Positions 7,135 through 17,703 are shown, counted from the first letter of the stretch. The stretch is 64,000 bases of DNA from Kiloniella laminariae (GCF_027214005.1 NZ_JAPWGY010000007.1:107660-171659); one strand, 5' to 3'. Translations and numbers: made by a program. The notes: generated by a model from the sequence alone, not told the origin.

Positions 7135-8937
7135 ATGACCACTGCTTCTTCCAAGAAAGCATACGAATTTATTGACCATACCTATGATGTGGTTGTTGTC
7201 GGAGCTGGTGGCGCCGGGTTGCGCGCGACACTGGGGCTGGCCGAGGCGGGGTTGAAAACCGCTTGCATCACCAAGGTTTTTCCGACCAGAAGTCACACCG
7301 TTGCAGCACAGGGCGGCATTTCCGCTTCTCTGGGGAACATGGGCGAAGATGACTGGCGCTGGCACATGTATGACACCGTCAAGGGGTCAGACTGGCTGGG
7401 TGATCAGGATTCAATCGAATACATGGTCCGTGAAGCTGTTCCGGCGATTGTCGAGCTTGAACATTACGGAATGCCGTTCAGCCGAACCGAGGATGGCAAG
7501 ATCTATCAGCGTCCCTTTGGTGGAATGACAACCCGATATGGCGAGGGGACTGCCCAGCGGACCTGTGCCGCGGCGGACAGAACCGGCCATGCCATGCTGC
7601 ACACGCTCTATCAGCAGAGCTTGCGTCGCAATGCCGAGTTCTTCATTGAGTATTTCGCGATCGATCTGATTATGGAAGATGGTGCCTGTCGGGGTGTCGT
7701 CGCCTGGAATCTGGATGACGGTACCCTACACCGTTTCCGGGCTCAGAAGGTTATTATGGCTACGGGTGGCTATGGCCGGGCTTACTTCTCCTGCACGGGT
7801 GCCCACACCTGTACGGGTGATGGTGGCGGTATGGTGCTCCGCGCGGGTCTTGATTGCCAGGATATGGAGTTTGTCCAGTTTCACCCAACCGGCATCTATG
7901 GCGCGGGTTGTCTGATTACTGAAGGGGTTCGTGGCGAGGGTGGTTATCTGACCAACTCTGAAGGTGAACGCTTTATGGAGCGTTATGCCCCAAGTGCCAA
8001 AGACCTTGCCAGCCGCGATGTTGTGAGCCGTGCCATGACCATGGAAATTCGCGATGGCCGGGGCGTTGGCGCCAGCAACGATCATATTCATCTGCATATC
8101 GAACATCTTGACCCGGATCTGATCCACAAGCGTTTGCCAGGGATTGCTGAATCGGCAAGAATTTTTGCAGGTGTTGACGTGTCCAAGGAACCGATTCCGG
8201 TAATCCCGACCTGTCACTACAACATGGGGGGGATCCCCTGCAAATATACGGGCGATGTGGTGACGAGCAAGAACGGGGACCCTAATGCCGAAGTTCCTGG
8301 CCTGATGGCGATTGGGGAAGCTGCTTGTGTATCTGTGCACGGTGCGAACCGCCTGGGATCAAACTCACTGCTTGATCTTGTTGTCTTTGGTCGCGGCGCT
8401 GCACTGCATTGTATCGAGACAGTGAAACCCGGGGCCAAGCAGGCGCCATTGCCGGAAGGGGCGGGGGATAACTCTCTCGATCGTCTGGACAAGGCACGCT
8501 ATGCCAAGGGAACCATGAAAACGGCCGAAGTGCGTCTGGAGATGCAAAAAGCCATGCAGAATCACGCTGCTGTCTTCCGGACAGGCGAGAGCCTCAAAGA
8601 AGGTGTTGAGCTTCTTGGTTCGATCTGGAGCAAAAAAGACGATATTTCTGTGGCGGATCGCTCGATGGTCTGGAACTCGGATCTGGTCGAGACGCTGGAA
8701 CTCGACAATCTGATGTATCAGGCACGGGTGACCATGTCCGGTGCGGCCAATCGGGAAGAAAGCCGCGGGGCGCATGCCCGTGAAGATTTCCCGGATCGCA
8801 ATGACGAAACCTGGATGAAACATACCCTGGCCAAATGTGCCGCCGACGGGACTGTAACGTTTGACTACCGGCCGGTTAACCTGCAGCCGTTGTCGGATGA
8901 AGTGCAGTCCTTCCCGCCCAAAGCACGCGTTTACTGA
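7135..8937 (+). CDS. sdhA: Succinate dehydrogenase flavoprotein subunit
   Basis: A full-length 600-residue flavoprotein that oxidises succinate to fumarate. The dinucleotide fold [13 protein letters not shown] lies at residues 20-32. [18 protein letters not shown] contains the His that carries covalent [24 protein letters not shown] and HYNMGGIPC are active-site segments, and [17 protein letters not shown] binds FAD. The C-terminal R...[13 protein letters not shown] motif is intact. It lies eight bases after sdhD and 37 before sdhB in the same operon. No abnormalities are seen. Confidence 0.98.
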   Translation: MTTASSKKAYEFIDHTYDVVVVGAGGAGLRATLGLAEAGLKTACITKVFPTRSHTVAAQGGISASLGNMGEDDWRWHMYDTVKGSDWLGDQDSIEYMVREAVPAIVELEHYGMPFSRTEDGKIYQRPFGGMTTRYGEGTAQRTCAAADRTGHAMLHTLYQQSLRRNAEFFIEYFAIDLIMEDGACRGVVAWNLDDGTLHRFRAQKVIMATGGYGRAYFSCTGAHTCTGDGGGMVLRAGLDCQDMEFVQFHPTGIYGAGCLITEGVRGEGGYLTNSEGERFMERYAPSAKDLASRDVVSRAMTMEIRDGRGVGASNDHIHLHIEHLDPDLIHKRLPGIAESARIFAGVDVSKEPIPVIPTCHYNMGGIPCKYTGDVVTSKNGDPNAEVPGLMAIGEAACVSVHGANRLGSNSLLDLVVFGRGAALHCIETVKPGAKQAPLPEGAGDNSLDRLDKARYAKGTMKTAEVRLEMQKAMQNHAAVFRTGESLKEGVELLGSIWSKKDDISVADRSMVWNSDLVETLELDNLMYQARVTMSGAANREESRGAHAREDFPDRNDETWMKHTLAKCAADGTVTFDYRPVNLQPLSDEVQSFPPKARVY

Positions 8938-8974
8938 TCGTGTGGTGGGAAAAGCGTCAAGGAGAGAATAAAAA

Positions 8975-9763
8975 ATGGTAGAATTTGCACTTCCGGCCAA
9001 TTCAAAAATAAATAAAAACGGGAAAAAGTACCCGGCCCCGGCTGGCGCAAGCAAGACGAAGACCTTCCGGGTCTATCGCTGGAACCCGGATGACGGCCAG
9101 AACCCGCGTGAGGATGTCTATGAAGTGGACATGGATAATTGCGGGCCGATGGTTCTGGATGCTCTGATCAAGATCAAGAACGAGATTGATCCATCCCTGA
9201 CTTTCCGCCGTTCCTGTCGTGAAGGGGTTTGCGGGTCCTGTGCCATGAATATTGACGGCACCAATACGCTGGCTTGTACCAAGTATTGTGCTGATGTTGC
9301 CGAGGGTGACGAGGTCAAGATCTATCCGCTGCCGCATATGCCTGTGGTCAAGGATCTGGTTCCTGATCTCAATCATGTCTATGCCCAGTACACCTCGATC
9401 GAACCTTGGTTGAAATCAACCACAGCTGCGCCTGAACGTGAACGGCTACAAACACCAGAAGACAGGGAAAAGCTCGATGGCCTGTGGGAATGTATCCTCT
9501 GTTTCTGCTGTTCTACATCCTGCCCGAGCTACTGGTGGAACGGGGATCGTTATCTGGGGCCTGCCATTCTTCTTCAGGCTTATCGCTGGATTGCGGATAG
9601 CCGTGATGAAGAAACGGGGAGCAGACTGGATAATCTTGAAGATCCTTTCCGGCTCTATCGTTGTCACACGATTATGAACTGTACCAAAACCTGTCCAAAG
9701 GGGCTTAATCCGGCCAAGGCAATTGCCGAGATTAAAAAACTGATGGTGGAAAGAAAAGTCTGA
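8975..9763 (+). CDS. sdhB: Succinate dehydrogenase iron-sulfur subunit
   Basis: A 262-residue electron-transfer subunit linking FAD in SdhA to the quinone in SdhCD. The [2Fe-2S] cysteines are in [15 protein letters not shown] plus a later Cys (LACTKYC). The [4Fe-4S] and [3Fe-4S] cysteines appear in [17 protein letters not shown] and [17 protein letters not shown]. All ligand sets look complete. GGAGAG precedes the start. A hairpin terminator follows 27 bases after the stop and ends the sdh operon. Confidence 0.97.
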   Translation: MVEFALPANSKINKNGKKYPAPAGASKTKTFRVYRWNPDDGQNPREDVYEVDMDNCGPMVLDALIKIKNEIDPSLTFRRSCREGVCGSCAMNIDGTNTLACTKYCADVAEGDEVKIYPLPHMPVVKDLVPDLNHVYAQYTSIEPWLKSTTAAPERERLQTPEDREKLDGLWECILCFCCSTSCPSYWWNGDRYLGPAILLQAYRWIADSRDEETGSRLDNLEDPFRLYRCHTIMNCTKTCPKGLNPAKAIAEIKKLMVERKV

Positions 9764-9790
9764 TCAGGATTTTCGAAAGAATATCCAGGC

Positions 9791-9816
9791 AAAGGCCGGC
9801 CCGTGGGTCGGCCTTT
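9791..9816 (+). terminator. Terminator after sdhB
   Basis: AAAGGCCGGCC (9791-9801) pairs with GGTCGGCCTTT (9806-9816), including one G-T pair, around a CGTG loop. The T-run is short, so it may be only partly effective. Confidence 0.7.
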
Positions 9817-9976
9817 GTTGTATCTCCAATGTTGCATCCACTCGCTGTTTTTTATTCCTTTTGGCGATGTATATATTCTTTTTACTCCTTCCTGTTATGG
9901 TGGTCAGTATCGGTCTGTTACGTTTTGCCTGACAGGACAGCAGGCGGTTAGGTTTGATGAGGGGAAACAATTCCGG

Positions 9977-12184
9977 ATGTCGGGCGCAATTGCTGAGATA
10001 ATATTGGCTGTGGTCCTCTGTATCCTGACCGTAATTGTTTTGTACCATCGGCCAAGCAAACCGGAGGTGTATTCCCTTTGGCGGTTTTTTGTAACAGCTG
10101 TGGCCCTTTTTTCAGCTGTAAGTCTTGTCACCGTAACAGGTCGCCTGTTCGTGGAAGAGAACGTGTTCATTAAGGAGCTGATGCCCTGGATCCATACGGG
10201 TGGATATCTGGCGGGGCTGATCTTTCTGCTGATCGGTACAGGAAAAATAATATCCCTGTGGCATGGGCGGGAAAAACTGCTTGTGCGCCTTGAGAAGGCG
10301 GAAGCCGAAGTGGAAAGGCATAATCATTTTCTTCAGGATTTGATGGATGCGATCCCTGCGCAGGTTTTTTTCAAAAATACCAGGGGCGAGTACATCGGTT
10401 CCAATAAAATGTATCAAGAAAATATGCAGCGCAGTTCGGAAGAATTGCTAGGTAAAACCGCCTATGACCTTGTGCCAAAAGAACAGGCAGATTTTTTCAC
10501 GCAGACTGACCAGGAGGCTTTTGCAAAAGGCCGGATCCTGGAACAGGAAACCACGATCACGCGCGGTGATGGCGAAGTCGTGAACATTCTTATGCACAAG
10601 GCAAGCTTTCGAGATGCCGAAGGGAAGGTTGCTGGCCTGATCGGGGTTAGTCTGGATATTACCGCTCGCAAGCGGGTGGAAACGGCACTTCGTATTAGTG
10701 AAGAGCGATTTCGCCGGATGTCAGAGCTGTCAAATGAAGCCATTTTTTTACACTCTCAAGGACGCATGATTGACTGCAATCATGCAGCTTTGCGGATGTT
10801 CGGTTATTCCTATGAGGAAATGCTGGTCCTTGGGGTTGAGGATTTGATTGCCCCGGAAGATATCGCTCTGGTTCAGGAGCGGATCACACGGGGAGAGAGT
10901 GATTCTTATGAGGCTTCGGCTTTACGCCGGGATGGATCACGTTTTGAAATCAATGTCAGTGCCAAAAACAGTATTCTCGACGGGAAAAATTCCCGTATCA
11001 CCTTCATCAATGATATTTCCCTCCGTAAACGGGCCGAGAGTACATTGCGAAAACTCTCAACCGCTGTGGAACAAAATCCGGTCGCTATCGAAATCACGGA
11101 TCCAACCGGGAGAATTGAATATGTGAATCCCACCTTCTGTGCGGTCAGTGGCTATTCTGCGGAAGAGATTATAGGAAAAAAACCGAGTATTCTTAAGTCA
11201 GGCCATACAAAGGATGAAGAATACAAAAAGCTGTGGGAAACCATCACCAGCGGCAAGGTCTGGCACGGTGTCTTCCAGAACCGTCGAAAAAATGGGGAGC
11301 TTTTCTGGGAACGGGCCTCAATTTCCAGTGTTGTTGATGAAACGGGCAGAATTACAAATTTTGTTGCCACGAAAGAAGATATATCCCAGCAGCGGATTGC
11401 TGAAGCACAGCTGATGGATGCAAAGGAACGGGCCGAGCTTGCGAGCCGTGCGAAGTCTGAATTTCTGGCAAATATGAGTCATGAACTCCGGACCCCTCTG
11501 AATGCAATTATAGGGTTTTCAGAGCTGATCGAGCGCGAGGTCTTTGGCCCTGTGGGCTCGGAAAAGTATCTTGAATATATCGCGGATATTCGCAATAGCG
11601 GGGATCATCTCCTCAATCTGATCAACGATATTCTGGATCTGTCAAAAATTGAAGCCGGGGAGTTTGTTCTCAATGAGGAGGCGGTCGACCTGGCAGAGAT
11701 GATACATTCGTCTTTGATCATCATCCGGCCACGCTTGCTGAGCAGTGGACTTTCCCTCGACCTTGAACTTGAAGAAGGAGTGCGACCTGTACTTGCCGAT
11801 GCCCGGGGAATCAAGCAGATCCTGATCAACCTTCTTTCAAATGCGGTTAAATTTACCCGGGGAGGCGGGCGGATAACGGTTCGGCTTAAGACCCTGGCAC
11901 AGGGGGTGAAAATAGAAGTCGCTGACAGCGGGATCGGCATTCCGGCGGACAAGCTATCAGAAGTCACAAAACCTTTCTGGCAGGTGGACAGTTCCATGAC
12001 TCGCCAGAGTCAGGGTACCGGACTGGGGTTGTCGATCACGAACAAGCTCTGTCTGCTCCACGACGGTATGCTTGATCTGGTCAGCGAAGAAGGCAAGGGG
12101 ACGACAGTATCGGTTACTTTGCCTTTGAGCAGGATGGTTTTGGAGCATGGCCAAAAAGACCTGTTCAGCTCCCGGCATCACTGA
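9977..12184 (+). CDS. Orphan PAS-domain sensor histidine kinase
   Basis: A 735-residue membrane kinase. Three N-terminal hydrophobic segments (about 3-24, 37-58 and 75-96) are followed by three PAS domains (about 125-235, 245-355 and 365-485). The HisKA box is EFLANMSHELRTPLNAIIGF, with phospho-acceptor His502. The HATPase domain has LLSNAVKFT, VADSGIGIP and GTGLGLSI. There is no receiver domain and no response regulator next to it, so its partner is unknown. The chosen ATG is preceded by GAGGGG at a long spacing; a GTG at 9803 would add an odd N-terminus overlapping the sdhB terminator. It is transcribed separately from sdh and is convergent with the metal-stress operon. Confidence 0.88.
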   Translation: MSGAIAEIILAVVLCILTVIVLYHRPSKPEVYSLWRFFVTAVALFSAVSLVTVTGRLFVEENVFIKELMPWIHTGGYLAGLIFLLIGTGKIISLWHGREKLLVRLEKAEAEVERHNHFLQDLMDAIPAQVFFKNTRGEYIGSNKMYQENMQRSSEELLGKTAYDLVPKEQADFFTQTDQEAFAKGRILEQETTITRGDGEVVNILMHKASFRDAEGKVAGLIGVSLDITARKRVETALRISEERFRRMSELSNEAIFLHSQGRMIDCNHAALRMFGYSYEEMLVLGVEDLIAPEDIALVQERITRGESDSYEASALRRDGSRFEINVSAKNSILDGKNSRITFINDISLRKRAESTLRKLSTAVEQNPVAIEITDPTGRIEYVNPTFCAVSGYSAEEIIGKKPSILKSGHTKDEEYKKLWETITSGKVWHGVFQNRRKNGELFWERASISSVVDETGRITNFVATKEDISQQRIAEAQLMDAKERAELASRAKSEFLANMSHELRTPLNAIIGFSELIEREVFGPVGSEKYLEYIADIRNSGDHLLNLINDILDLSKIEAGEFVLNEEAVDLAEMIHSSLIIIRPRLLSSGLSLDLELEEGVRPVLADARGIKQILINLLSNAVKFTRGGGRITVRLKTLAQGVKIEVADSGIGIPADKLSEVTKPFWQVDSSMTRQSQGTGLGLSITNKLCLLHDGMLDLVSEEGKGTTVSVTLPLSRMVLEHGQKDLFSSRHH

Positions 12185-12212
12185 TTTTCGTAACCGTATG
12201 GCCTTATGTTTT

Positions 12213-12704
12213 TTACTCGGTAACTGGTTCGGGGGCAGGTTTATGTCCTGAGCGGTGTCTGTGCTGTCCCATGCCCCAGAGCGACAGGAACTGGCTTCTC
12301 TGTTCGGGCGGGAGAGTCATGGTAATATCGAGAAGCCGTTCAAACATCTTGTTTTGCGCGGTGGTTTGCTCATTAAAAAAATCCCGGTAGGCTGCTTCAA
12401 ATTCATCCCGTTCTACTTTTCCGGCAAGGTTTTCCCTGAGGCGTTCGTGGATACCGCGCATCTCCTGAAAACCGGTTTTTATCTCGTCCTTGTGTTCGCG
12501 CCAGATTTTACGAAAAAGTGTTCGCTGTTCTTCAGGAAGATTACGCCAGCCACTTTTTTGACTGTAAGATCCTCCCGGACCGCCTGAAGGGCCAAAGGAA
12601 CGGGCGTGCCAGACATGAGAGGTAATCAGACCAGCCAAAAACAGGTTGAGTAATAATGAGCCGACAAGAAGGAATGTCAGGGTTTTTCTGGATGGGGCTT
12701 GCAT
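12213..12704 (-). CDS. Periplasmic heavy-metal sensor-like protein (Metal_resist/CpxP-like)
   Basis: A 163-residue protein anchored by an N-terminal membrane helix (residues 7-31) with a helical periplasmic part. Two copies of an LPxEQR motif (LPEEQRTLFRKIW, LPPEQRSQFLSLW) resemble the LTxxQ-type helices of Spy/CpxP and of the CnrR/ZraP-like Metal_resist family. A His-rich tail (QHRHRSGHKP) could bind metal. It is the last gene of an EF-hand-sigma-antisigma operon and overlaps the preceding gene by ATGA. In related systems such proteins sense metal or envelope stress and act on the anti-sigma factor; that role here is inferred. Confidence 0.78.
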   Translation of the reverse strand: MQAPSRKTLTFLLVGSLLLNLFLAGLITSHVWHARSFGPSGGPGGSYSQKSGWRNLPEEQRTLFRKIWREHKDEIKTGFQEMRGIHERLRENLAGKVERDEFEAAYRDFFNEQTTAQNKMFERLLDITMTLPPEQRSQFLSLWGMGQHRHRSGHKPAPEPVTE

Positions 12705-13156
12705 CAGTTCAGATCTCCTTCCAGGAAGTTATCGGTGAAGTCCGTGGTGCTGAAGGCGAGGTAGGCTTCTTGTAACTCGCTGGTATCCTGTTCATGAAGC
12801 CAGGCAGGGGTTGTGGTTCCAAGAAAAAGTCCAAAGGCCGTTGCCGTCGCCAGGGCAGACAGAGGGCGCCAGATACCCTTGAAAGACCAGTCGCGGTTGA
12901 TAGGCAAACGCGGAGCATCGGCCAGAATCCTTGTCTGCAAATGACTACAGGCTGGCTCTGCCGGGGCGTGGTCAAGCAGATAGTCGAGTTCGAGCGCCTG
13001 TTGGCGCAGGTGTCGCGCTTCCTCTGAACGCTCGAGCAAATCAAGAAAATAGGCGCGACTTTCCTCCGGCCAGTGGTGTTCATATCCGCCATAACAGTTG
13101 AGAAGAAAAGTCAGTTCTTCCCGGTCCTGGGCTGACAGGAGAGTTTGGTCTGTCAT
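12704..13156 (-). CDS. Membrane anti-sigma factor-like protein
   Basis: A 150-residue protein with a helical cytoplasmic N-terminal part (residues 1-90), one predicted membrane helix near residues 95-115 (ALATATAFGLFLGTTTPAWL) and a short acidic periplasmic tail. No zinc-binding His-Cys-Cys motif of the ZAS class is seen. It is called an anti-sigma factor because its start overlaps the ECF sigma gene stop by ATGA, its size and topology fit, and a Metal_resist-like gene follows, again with ATGA overlap. Sequence similarity alone would not identify it. Confidence 0.65.
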   Translation of the reverse strand: MTDQTLLSAQDREELTFLLNCYGGYEHHWPEESRAYFLDLLERSEEARHLRQQALELDYLLDHAPAEPACSHLQTRILADAPRLPINRDWSFKGIWRPLSALATATAFGLFLGTTTPAWLHEQDTSELQEAYLAFSTTDFTDNFLEGDLN

Positions 13157-13764
13157 GATTGGGCTCCCAATAGGTCGTGGCGGTGTTGTTCCAGTGACAT
13201 TTTTAAACTTCGACGGCCCCGGGCAAGCAGAGATTCAAGGGCATCAACAGATATCTCCATAACCGAGGCGGCTTCCTTATTGCTCATATCCCGATGATGC
13301 ACCAGAGTGATGGCCGTTCGTTGCCTTTCGGGTAGCTGCGAAATCGCAGTTTCTACCTTTTTCGTCAGGTCTTTATGCTGAATCTTCTGTTGCTGGTCAG
13401 GAGCGGGATCTATGAATTCCATCTTTTCGTCCGACATGGTGTTCTGGCGCTTGGTACGGCGAATTGCATCAATAGCCAGATTATGAACGACCCTGTATAG
13501 CCAGGTCGATATTCGCGCTTGAGGTGTCCAGTCGGGACTTTGTTTCCAGAGCCTGACGAAGGCCTCCTGAACAATGTCTTCAGCTTCCTGACTGTTGCCA
13601 GTCATCCGCTGGGCAAGTCCAACCAAGGGGCCTGTATGATGCTGAACCAGGTTGCGGCAGGCCAGAGGGTCGCCTTGTGCCACCCGGGACATGAGCTTGG
13701 CATCCTCTTCGAGGGTTCGGGATCGTGCCAGTTCGAGGGCCAAGCTATGTTCCGATCGCTTCAT
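13153..13764 (-). CDS. ECF-type RNA polymerase sigma factor
   Basis: A 203-residue group IV sigma factor. Region 2 is LVGLAQRMTGNSQEAEDIVQ followed by EAFVRLWK; the RISTWLYRVVHNLAIDAIRR segment forms the -10 recognition helix; region 4 reads AISQLPERQRTAITLVHHRD then MSNKEAASVMEISVDALESL. An approximately 30-residue N-terminal extension precedes region 2. It is translationally coupled to the anti-sigma-like gene and lies only 29 bases downstream of an EF-hand gene on the same strand, so all four are probably one transcript. No ribosome site is clear, so the exact start is uncertain. Target promoters are unknown. Confidence 0.92.
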   Translation of the reverse strand: MKRSEHSLALELARSRTLEEDAKLMSRVAQGDPLACRNLVQHHTGPLVGLAQRMTGNSQEAEDIVQEAFVRLWKQSPDWTPQARISTWLYRVVHNLAIDAIRRTKRQNTMSDEKMEFIDPAPDQQQKIQHKDLTKKVETAISQLPERQRTAITLVHHRDMSNKEAASVMEISVDALESLLARGRRSLKMSLEQHRHDLLGAQS

Positions 13765-13793
13765 TATTGATATGACGCTTGACTGGGGTCGTC

Positions 13794-14207
13794 TCAGTTT
13801 TTGTGATCAGCGTGACGGGGAAACTCGTCTTCTGTGATGATCCCGTCCTTGTTTTCGTCGAGGCGTTCCATCATTTTATTCCCTCGTGCCGCCAGCTCTT
13901 CAGCTGAAAGGCTACCAGAAGCATCAAGATCCATCCGGTCAAAGTGGGACTTCATCCTTTCTGCGCGTTTGGCAGCCTTTTCTGCTTCCATTTCCGCGAA
14001 GCTGATCTGACCGTCGCCGTTACTGTCCATCAATTTGAAACGTTCTTCTTCAAATTTCTGCAGCTCTTCCAGCGTGATCTGACCATCCTTGTTGCCATCC
14101 AGCATTTCCATCCCCTTGGCCCACTTGCCGCTTCCTGCTGCAAAGGCTGCTGTTGAAGCCAGAAAAGCGATTGCGCCGACGAGTGACAGGGTCTTTTTAC
14201 TGACCAT
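13794..14207 (-). CDS. Periplasmic EF-hand calcium-binding protein
   Basis: A 137-residue protein with a signal peptide (about 1-23, ending AFAA). Four EF-hand loops can be read: DGNKDGQITLEE, DSNGDGQISFAE, DLDASGSLSAEE and DENKDGIITEDE. Each has Asp/Asn at positions 1, 3 and 5 and an acidic residue at position 12; the third has Ser at position 5. A calmodulin-like periplasmic calcium or metal binder is therefore likely. GGAGAAATCTG precedes the ATG, which settles the start. It is the first gene of the operon with the ECF sigma factor, suggesting that divalent cations are part of the signal or the response. Confidence 0.85.
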   Translation of the reverse strand: MVSKKTLSLVGAIAFLASTAAFAAGSGKWAKGMEMLDGNKDGQITLEELQKFEEERFKLMDSNGDGQISFAEMEAEKAAKRAERMKSHFDRMDLDASGSLSAEELAARGNKMMERLDENKDGIITEDEFPRHADHKN

Positions 14208-14285
14208 CAGATTTCTCCGGTTGTGAATGTCTTGTGCTCTCTTAACGCGAGGCAAAAGCAAATCCGTCGGAGAAAAATCAGAAAG

Positions 14286-14492
14286 TTATTCCAGTTCGAT
14301 CTTTCCTTTGATTTCGTGATCAAGATCCAGTTCTGGAAGGTGAAGTTTAACCGCGACAGATAAGGATGATTTACCCGCAAGTTTGCCCTCTTCGAGGGCT
14401 TTTCGCACGGCAATCTCGATTTCACGTTGAGAAGTGATGCCAACCTTTTTCAACAACTTGCGGATACTCATGTTGAGGGCGTCTTCGTTCAT
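14286..14492 (-). CDS. DUF6494 family small protein
   Basis: A 68-residue soluble protein. Its beginning, MNEDALNMSIRKLLKKVGIT, is characteristic of the DUF6494 family of small alphaproteobacterial proteins, whose function is not known. The first 40 residues look helical (SQREIEIAVRKALEEGKL) and the rest beta-like (VAVKLHLPELDLDHEIKGKI). It lies 78 bases upstream of the EF-hand gene on the same strand, so it may lead that operon or stand alone. AGGAGACC precedes the start. Confidence 0.8.
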   Translation of the reverse strand: MNEDALNMSIRKLLKKVGITSQREIEIAVRKALEEGKLAGKSSLSVAVKLHLPELDLDHEIKGKIELE

Positions 14493-14774
14493 ATGTGGTC
14501 TCCTGGTCAGATTTGGGTTGGTTGGGGTGTAAAGTTTCCCTGAGGGAATGTGTCTGTTGAAATTTCAATCAATTCAGGTTTTTATGATCCAACATTGCCG
14601 TCTTGAGCGCAAGATGGAGAGATGCTGGAAGGGATTGCGACAACTGTGTTATGGCTCTGTCCTGAAACAGTATCTTATTGAGCAAGCATGCTCCATGACA
14701 TGATTCTGATCATGCCGGGAGATGTACAGGCAGGTCCTGCGTTGATGAAGCTATAACAGGTGGTGTCCAGACGG
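14493..14774. other. Divergent region between DUF6494 gene and zapE
   Basis: No gene is seen here. Small symmetric elements are present: TTCCC-TGA-GGGAA (14536-14548), TTGAAATTTCAA (14557-14568) and CATGAT-TCTG-ATCATG (14699-14714). The last is a plausible operator about 60 bases ahead of zapE. None can be tied to a known regulator. Confidence 0.4.
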
Positions 14775-15893
14775 ATGAGTGAAGGTCCTCTTTTTCTCTA
14801 TCGGGAAATGCGCAATCAGGGTGAATTGCGCCCTGATCCGGCCCAGCAGTTGGCGGCGGAGAAACTTCAAAGCCTCTTCCAGGCTTTGAAGAACTATGAG
14901 CCCTCGACCGGGCTCTCCGGTTGGAAAGAGCGTTTGGGATTGGGGCGTCGAAAAGTAACGCCTCCTCAGGGGTTGTATCTTTTTGGAGGGGTCGGTACAG
15001 GCAAGTCCACGATGATGGACATGTTTTTCTCTGTCGCACCGCTAGAGGCAAAAAGGCGGGTTCACTTTCATGCCTTTATGCTGGAGGTCCAGGAGAAACT
15101 GCACCGCTGGAGAGCACAGTACAAAGGAACAAAGGCTGATCCTCTGCCGGATCTTGCTGCTGAATTGGCGAAGGAGACCTGGCTTCTCTGCTTTGATGAA
15201 TTCCATGTCGTGAATATTGCAGATGCCATGATTCTGGCGCGGTTGTTCGAAAGTCTTTTCGAGCATGGTGTTGTTGTGGTTGCAACCTCCAACTGGCCGC
15301 CGGATCGGCTTTATGAAAATGGCCTGCAACGGGAAAATTTCCTGCCCTTTATTGATGTTTTAAAGGCGCGACTGGATATTTTACAGCTGGACTCGGGGGT
15401 GGATTACCGACTTGAACGCATGCGGAACCTGCCTGTTTATCACACCCCGCCGGGGGAGGAGGTCAACAAGGCTCTGGATGCAGCTTTTGAGGCCCTGACA
15501 GAAGGCGCTCAGGCTGTAGAGGAGATTATTCCGGTAAAGGGGCGGCAACTGGTTATCCGACGGGCCGCACGAAAGGTTGCCCTCTGCGGGTTTGAGGAGT
15601 TGTGTGGCGCTGCTCTGGGGGCGGGGGATTATCTGGCGATTGCTGGACGGTATCACACGCTTGTTCTTTCTGATGTACCGGTTCTGGGGCCGGAGAATAG
15701 AGACAGGGCCAGACGTTTCATGTCTTTGATTGATGCGCTCTATGAGCATCGTTGCAATCTCGTCATGTCTGCTGAGGCTGAACCCGAAGCTCTTTATCCT
15801 TCTGGAGACGGGGCATTTGAATTCGAGCGCACAGCGAGCCGATTACAGGAAATGCGTTCCCAGGAGTATATCGCCTTGCCCCACTTGGGGTGA
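14775..15893 (+). CDS. zapE: Cell division ATPase ZapE (AFG1-like)
   Basis: A 372-residue AAA-type ATPase. The Walker A motif is LFGGVGTGKSTMMD and the Walker B is LLCFDEFHVVN, followed by the sensor ATSNWPP. FHAFMLEVQEKLH is the AFG1 family signature. E. coli ZapE associates with the Z-ring, and mitochondrial homologues handle inner-membrane proteins. In alphaproteobacteria zapE commonly lies just upstream of mdh and the suc genes, as here. The ATG at 14775 follows AGGTGG; a GTG at 14760 is an alternative start. It ends before a hairpin terminator. Confidence 0.93.
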   Translation: MSEGPLFLYREMRNQGELRPDPAQQLAAEKLQSLFQALKNYEPSTGLSGWKERLGLGRRKVTPPQGLYLFGGVGTGKSTMMDMFFSVAPLEAKRRVHFHAFMLEVQEKLHRWRAQYKGTKADPLPDLAAELAKETWLLCFDEFHVVNIADAMILARLFESLFEHGVVVVATSNWPPDRLYENGLQRENFLPFIDVLKARLDILQLDSGVDYRLERMRNLPVYHTPPGEEVNKALDAAFEALTEGAQAVEEIIPVKGRQLVIRRAARKVALCGFEELCGAALGAGDYLAIAGRYHTLVLSDVPVLGPENRDRARRFMSLIDALYEHRCNLVMSAEAEPEALYPSGDGAFEFERTASRLQEMRSQEYIALPHLG

Positions 15894-15922
15894 ATACGGC
15901 TGATTTTATGGCGTGAATATCG

Positions 15923-15965
15923 AGGAAGAGACAATTGGCCGCGCCAAGGAAGCTCTTCCTTTTTT
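15923..15965 (+). terminator. Terminator after zapE
   Basis: AGGAAGAG (15923-15930) pairs with CTCTTCCT (15953-15960), followed by five T. The loop contains the small inverted repeat GGC-CGC-GCC, which could fold on its own. Confidence 0.6.
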
Positions 15966-16111
15966 GCCTGAACCGTCCTAGAATTAAAAGCAGAGGTAAA
16001 CCTCGCACGCACGTCACCTGATTAAAAGGCAAGGATGTCGGCCCGGGAGTTGGCCCCCTCTCTTTGTCTGCTTGTGTGACGCATCCCAATAGTAATGTCT
16101 GAAGGGAGTAG

Positions 16112-16435
16112 ATGCCTATGCTGAATCTGAAAAAAATCGAGAGTGATCTGAGAGCCCGTATGGAAGATCTTGGGGAACGTGTTGATCAGATTGAGCAGGA
16201 TCTCCGCGAGCCACACAGTAAAGACTGGGGCGAGAATGCGACGGAGAGCGAAGGGGATCAGGTGCTGGAAGGTCTGGAGGAAGCCGGACTCGATGAAATA
16301 AATCAGATTCGTGCCGCTTTGACCCGGATTGAAAACGAGAGTTATGGAGTCTGTTCCGGCTGTGGTGAAGATATTCCTGAGGCAAGGTTACGTGCATTGC
16401 CCTATGCCACGACCTGTGTGAATTGCGCAAAATGA
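16112..16435 (+). CDS. TraR/DksA-family zinc-finger protein
   Basis: A 107-residue protein with an N-terminal coiled-coil (about residues 5-75) and a C-terminal C4 zinc finger. The four cysteines are in CSGCG and CVNC, with the finger core EDIPEARLRALPYATT. It is shorter than full DksA (about 140-150 residues), and the coiled-coil tip lacks an obvious DxxDxA motif. It is therefore a DksA-like protein that may bind the RNA polymerase secondary channel without full stringent-response function. AAGGGAG precedes the start. It stands alone between zapE and mdh. Confidence 0.87.
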   Translation: MPMLNLKKIESDLRARMEDLGERVDQIEQDLREPHSKDWGENATESEGDQVLEGLEEAGLDEINQIRAALTRIENESYGVCSGCGEDIPEARLRALPYATTCVNCAK

Positions 16436-16647
16436 CCTCTTTTGTATGAGGTTCTCTATCGAGAAGATCTCTGTAACAGGCAGTCAGAAGAATTTTTTGG
16501 GCCAAAAGCGACCAGTTTTGTGTGCATTGCAACAATCCGTCTTGCCCAGAAAGGCCAATCGCGCTACGAATTCTGCTATAATTTTTGCCTGAAGAAGTTT
16601 CAAATTCAAGAAGCTGACGGGTAATTCAAATTTGATGATAATTTTGA

Positions 16648-17652
<1,005 letters not shown>

Positions 17653-17703
17653 GGTGTTTTTGTGCGATGCACAATGAAAAATCAGGCTAATTGATTTACA
17701 AAT

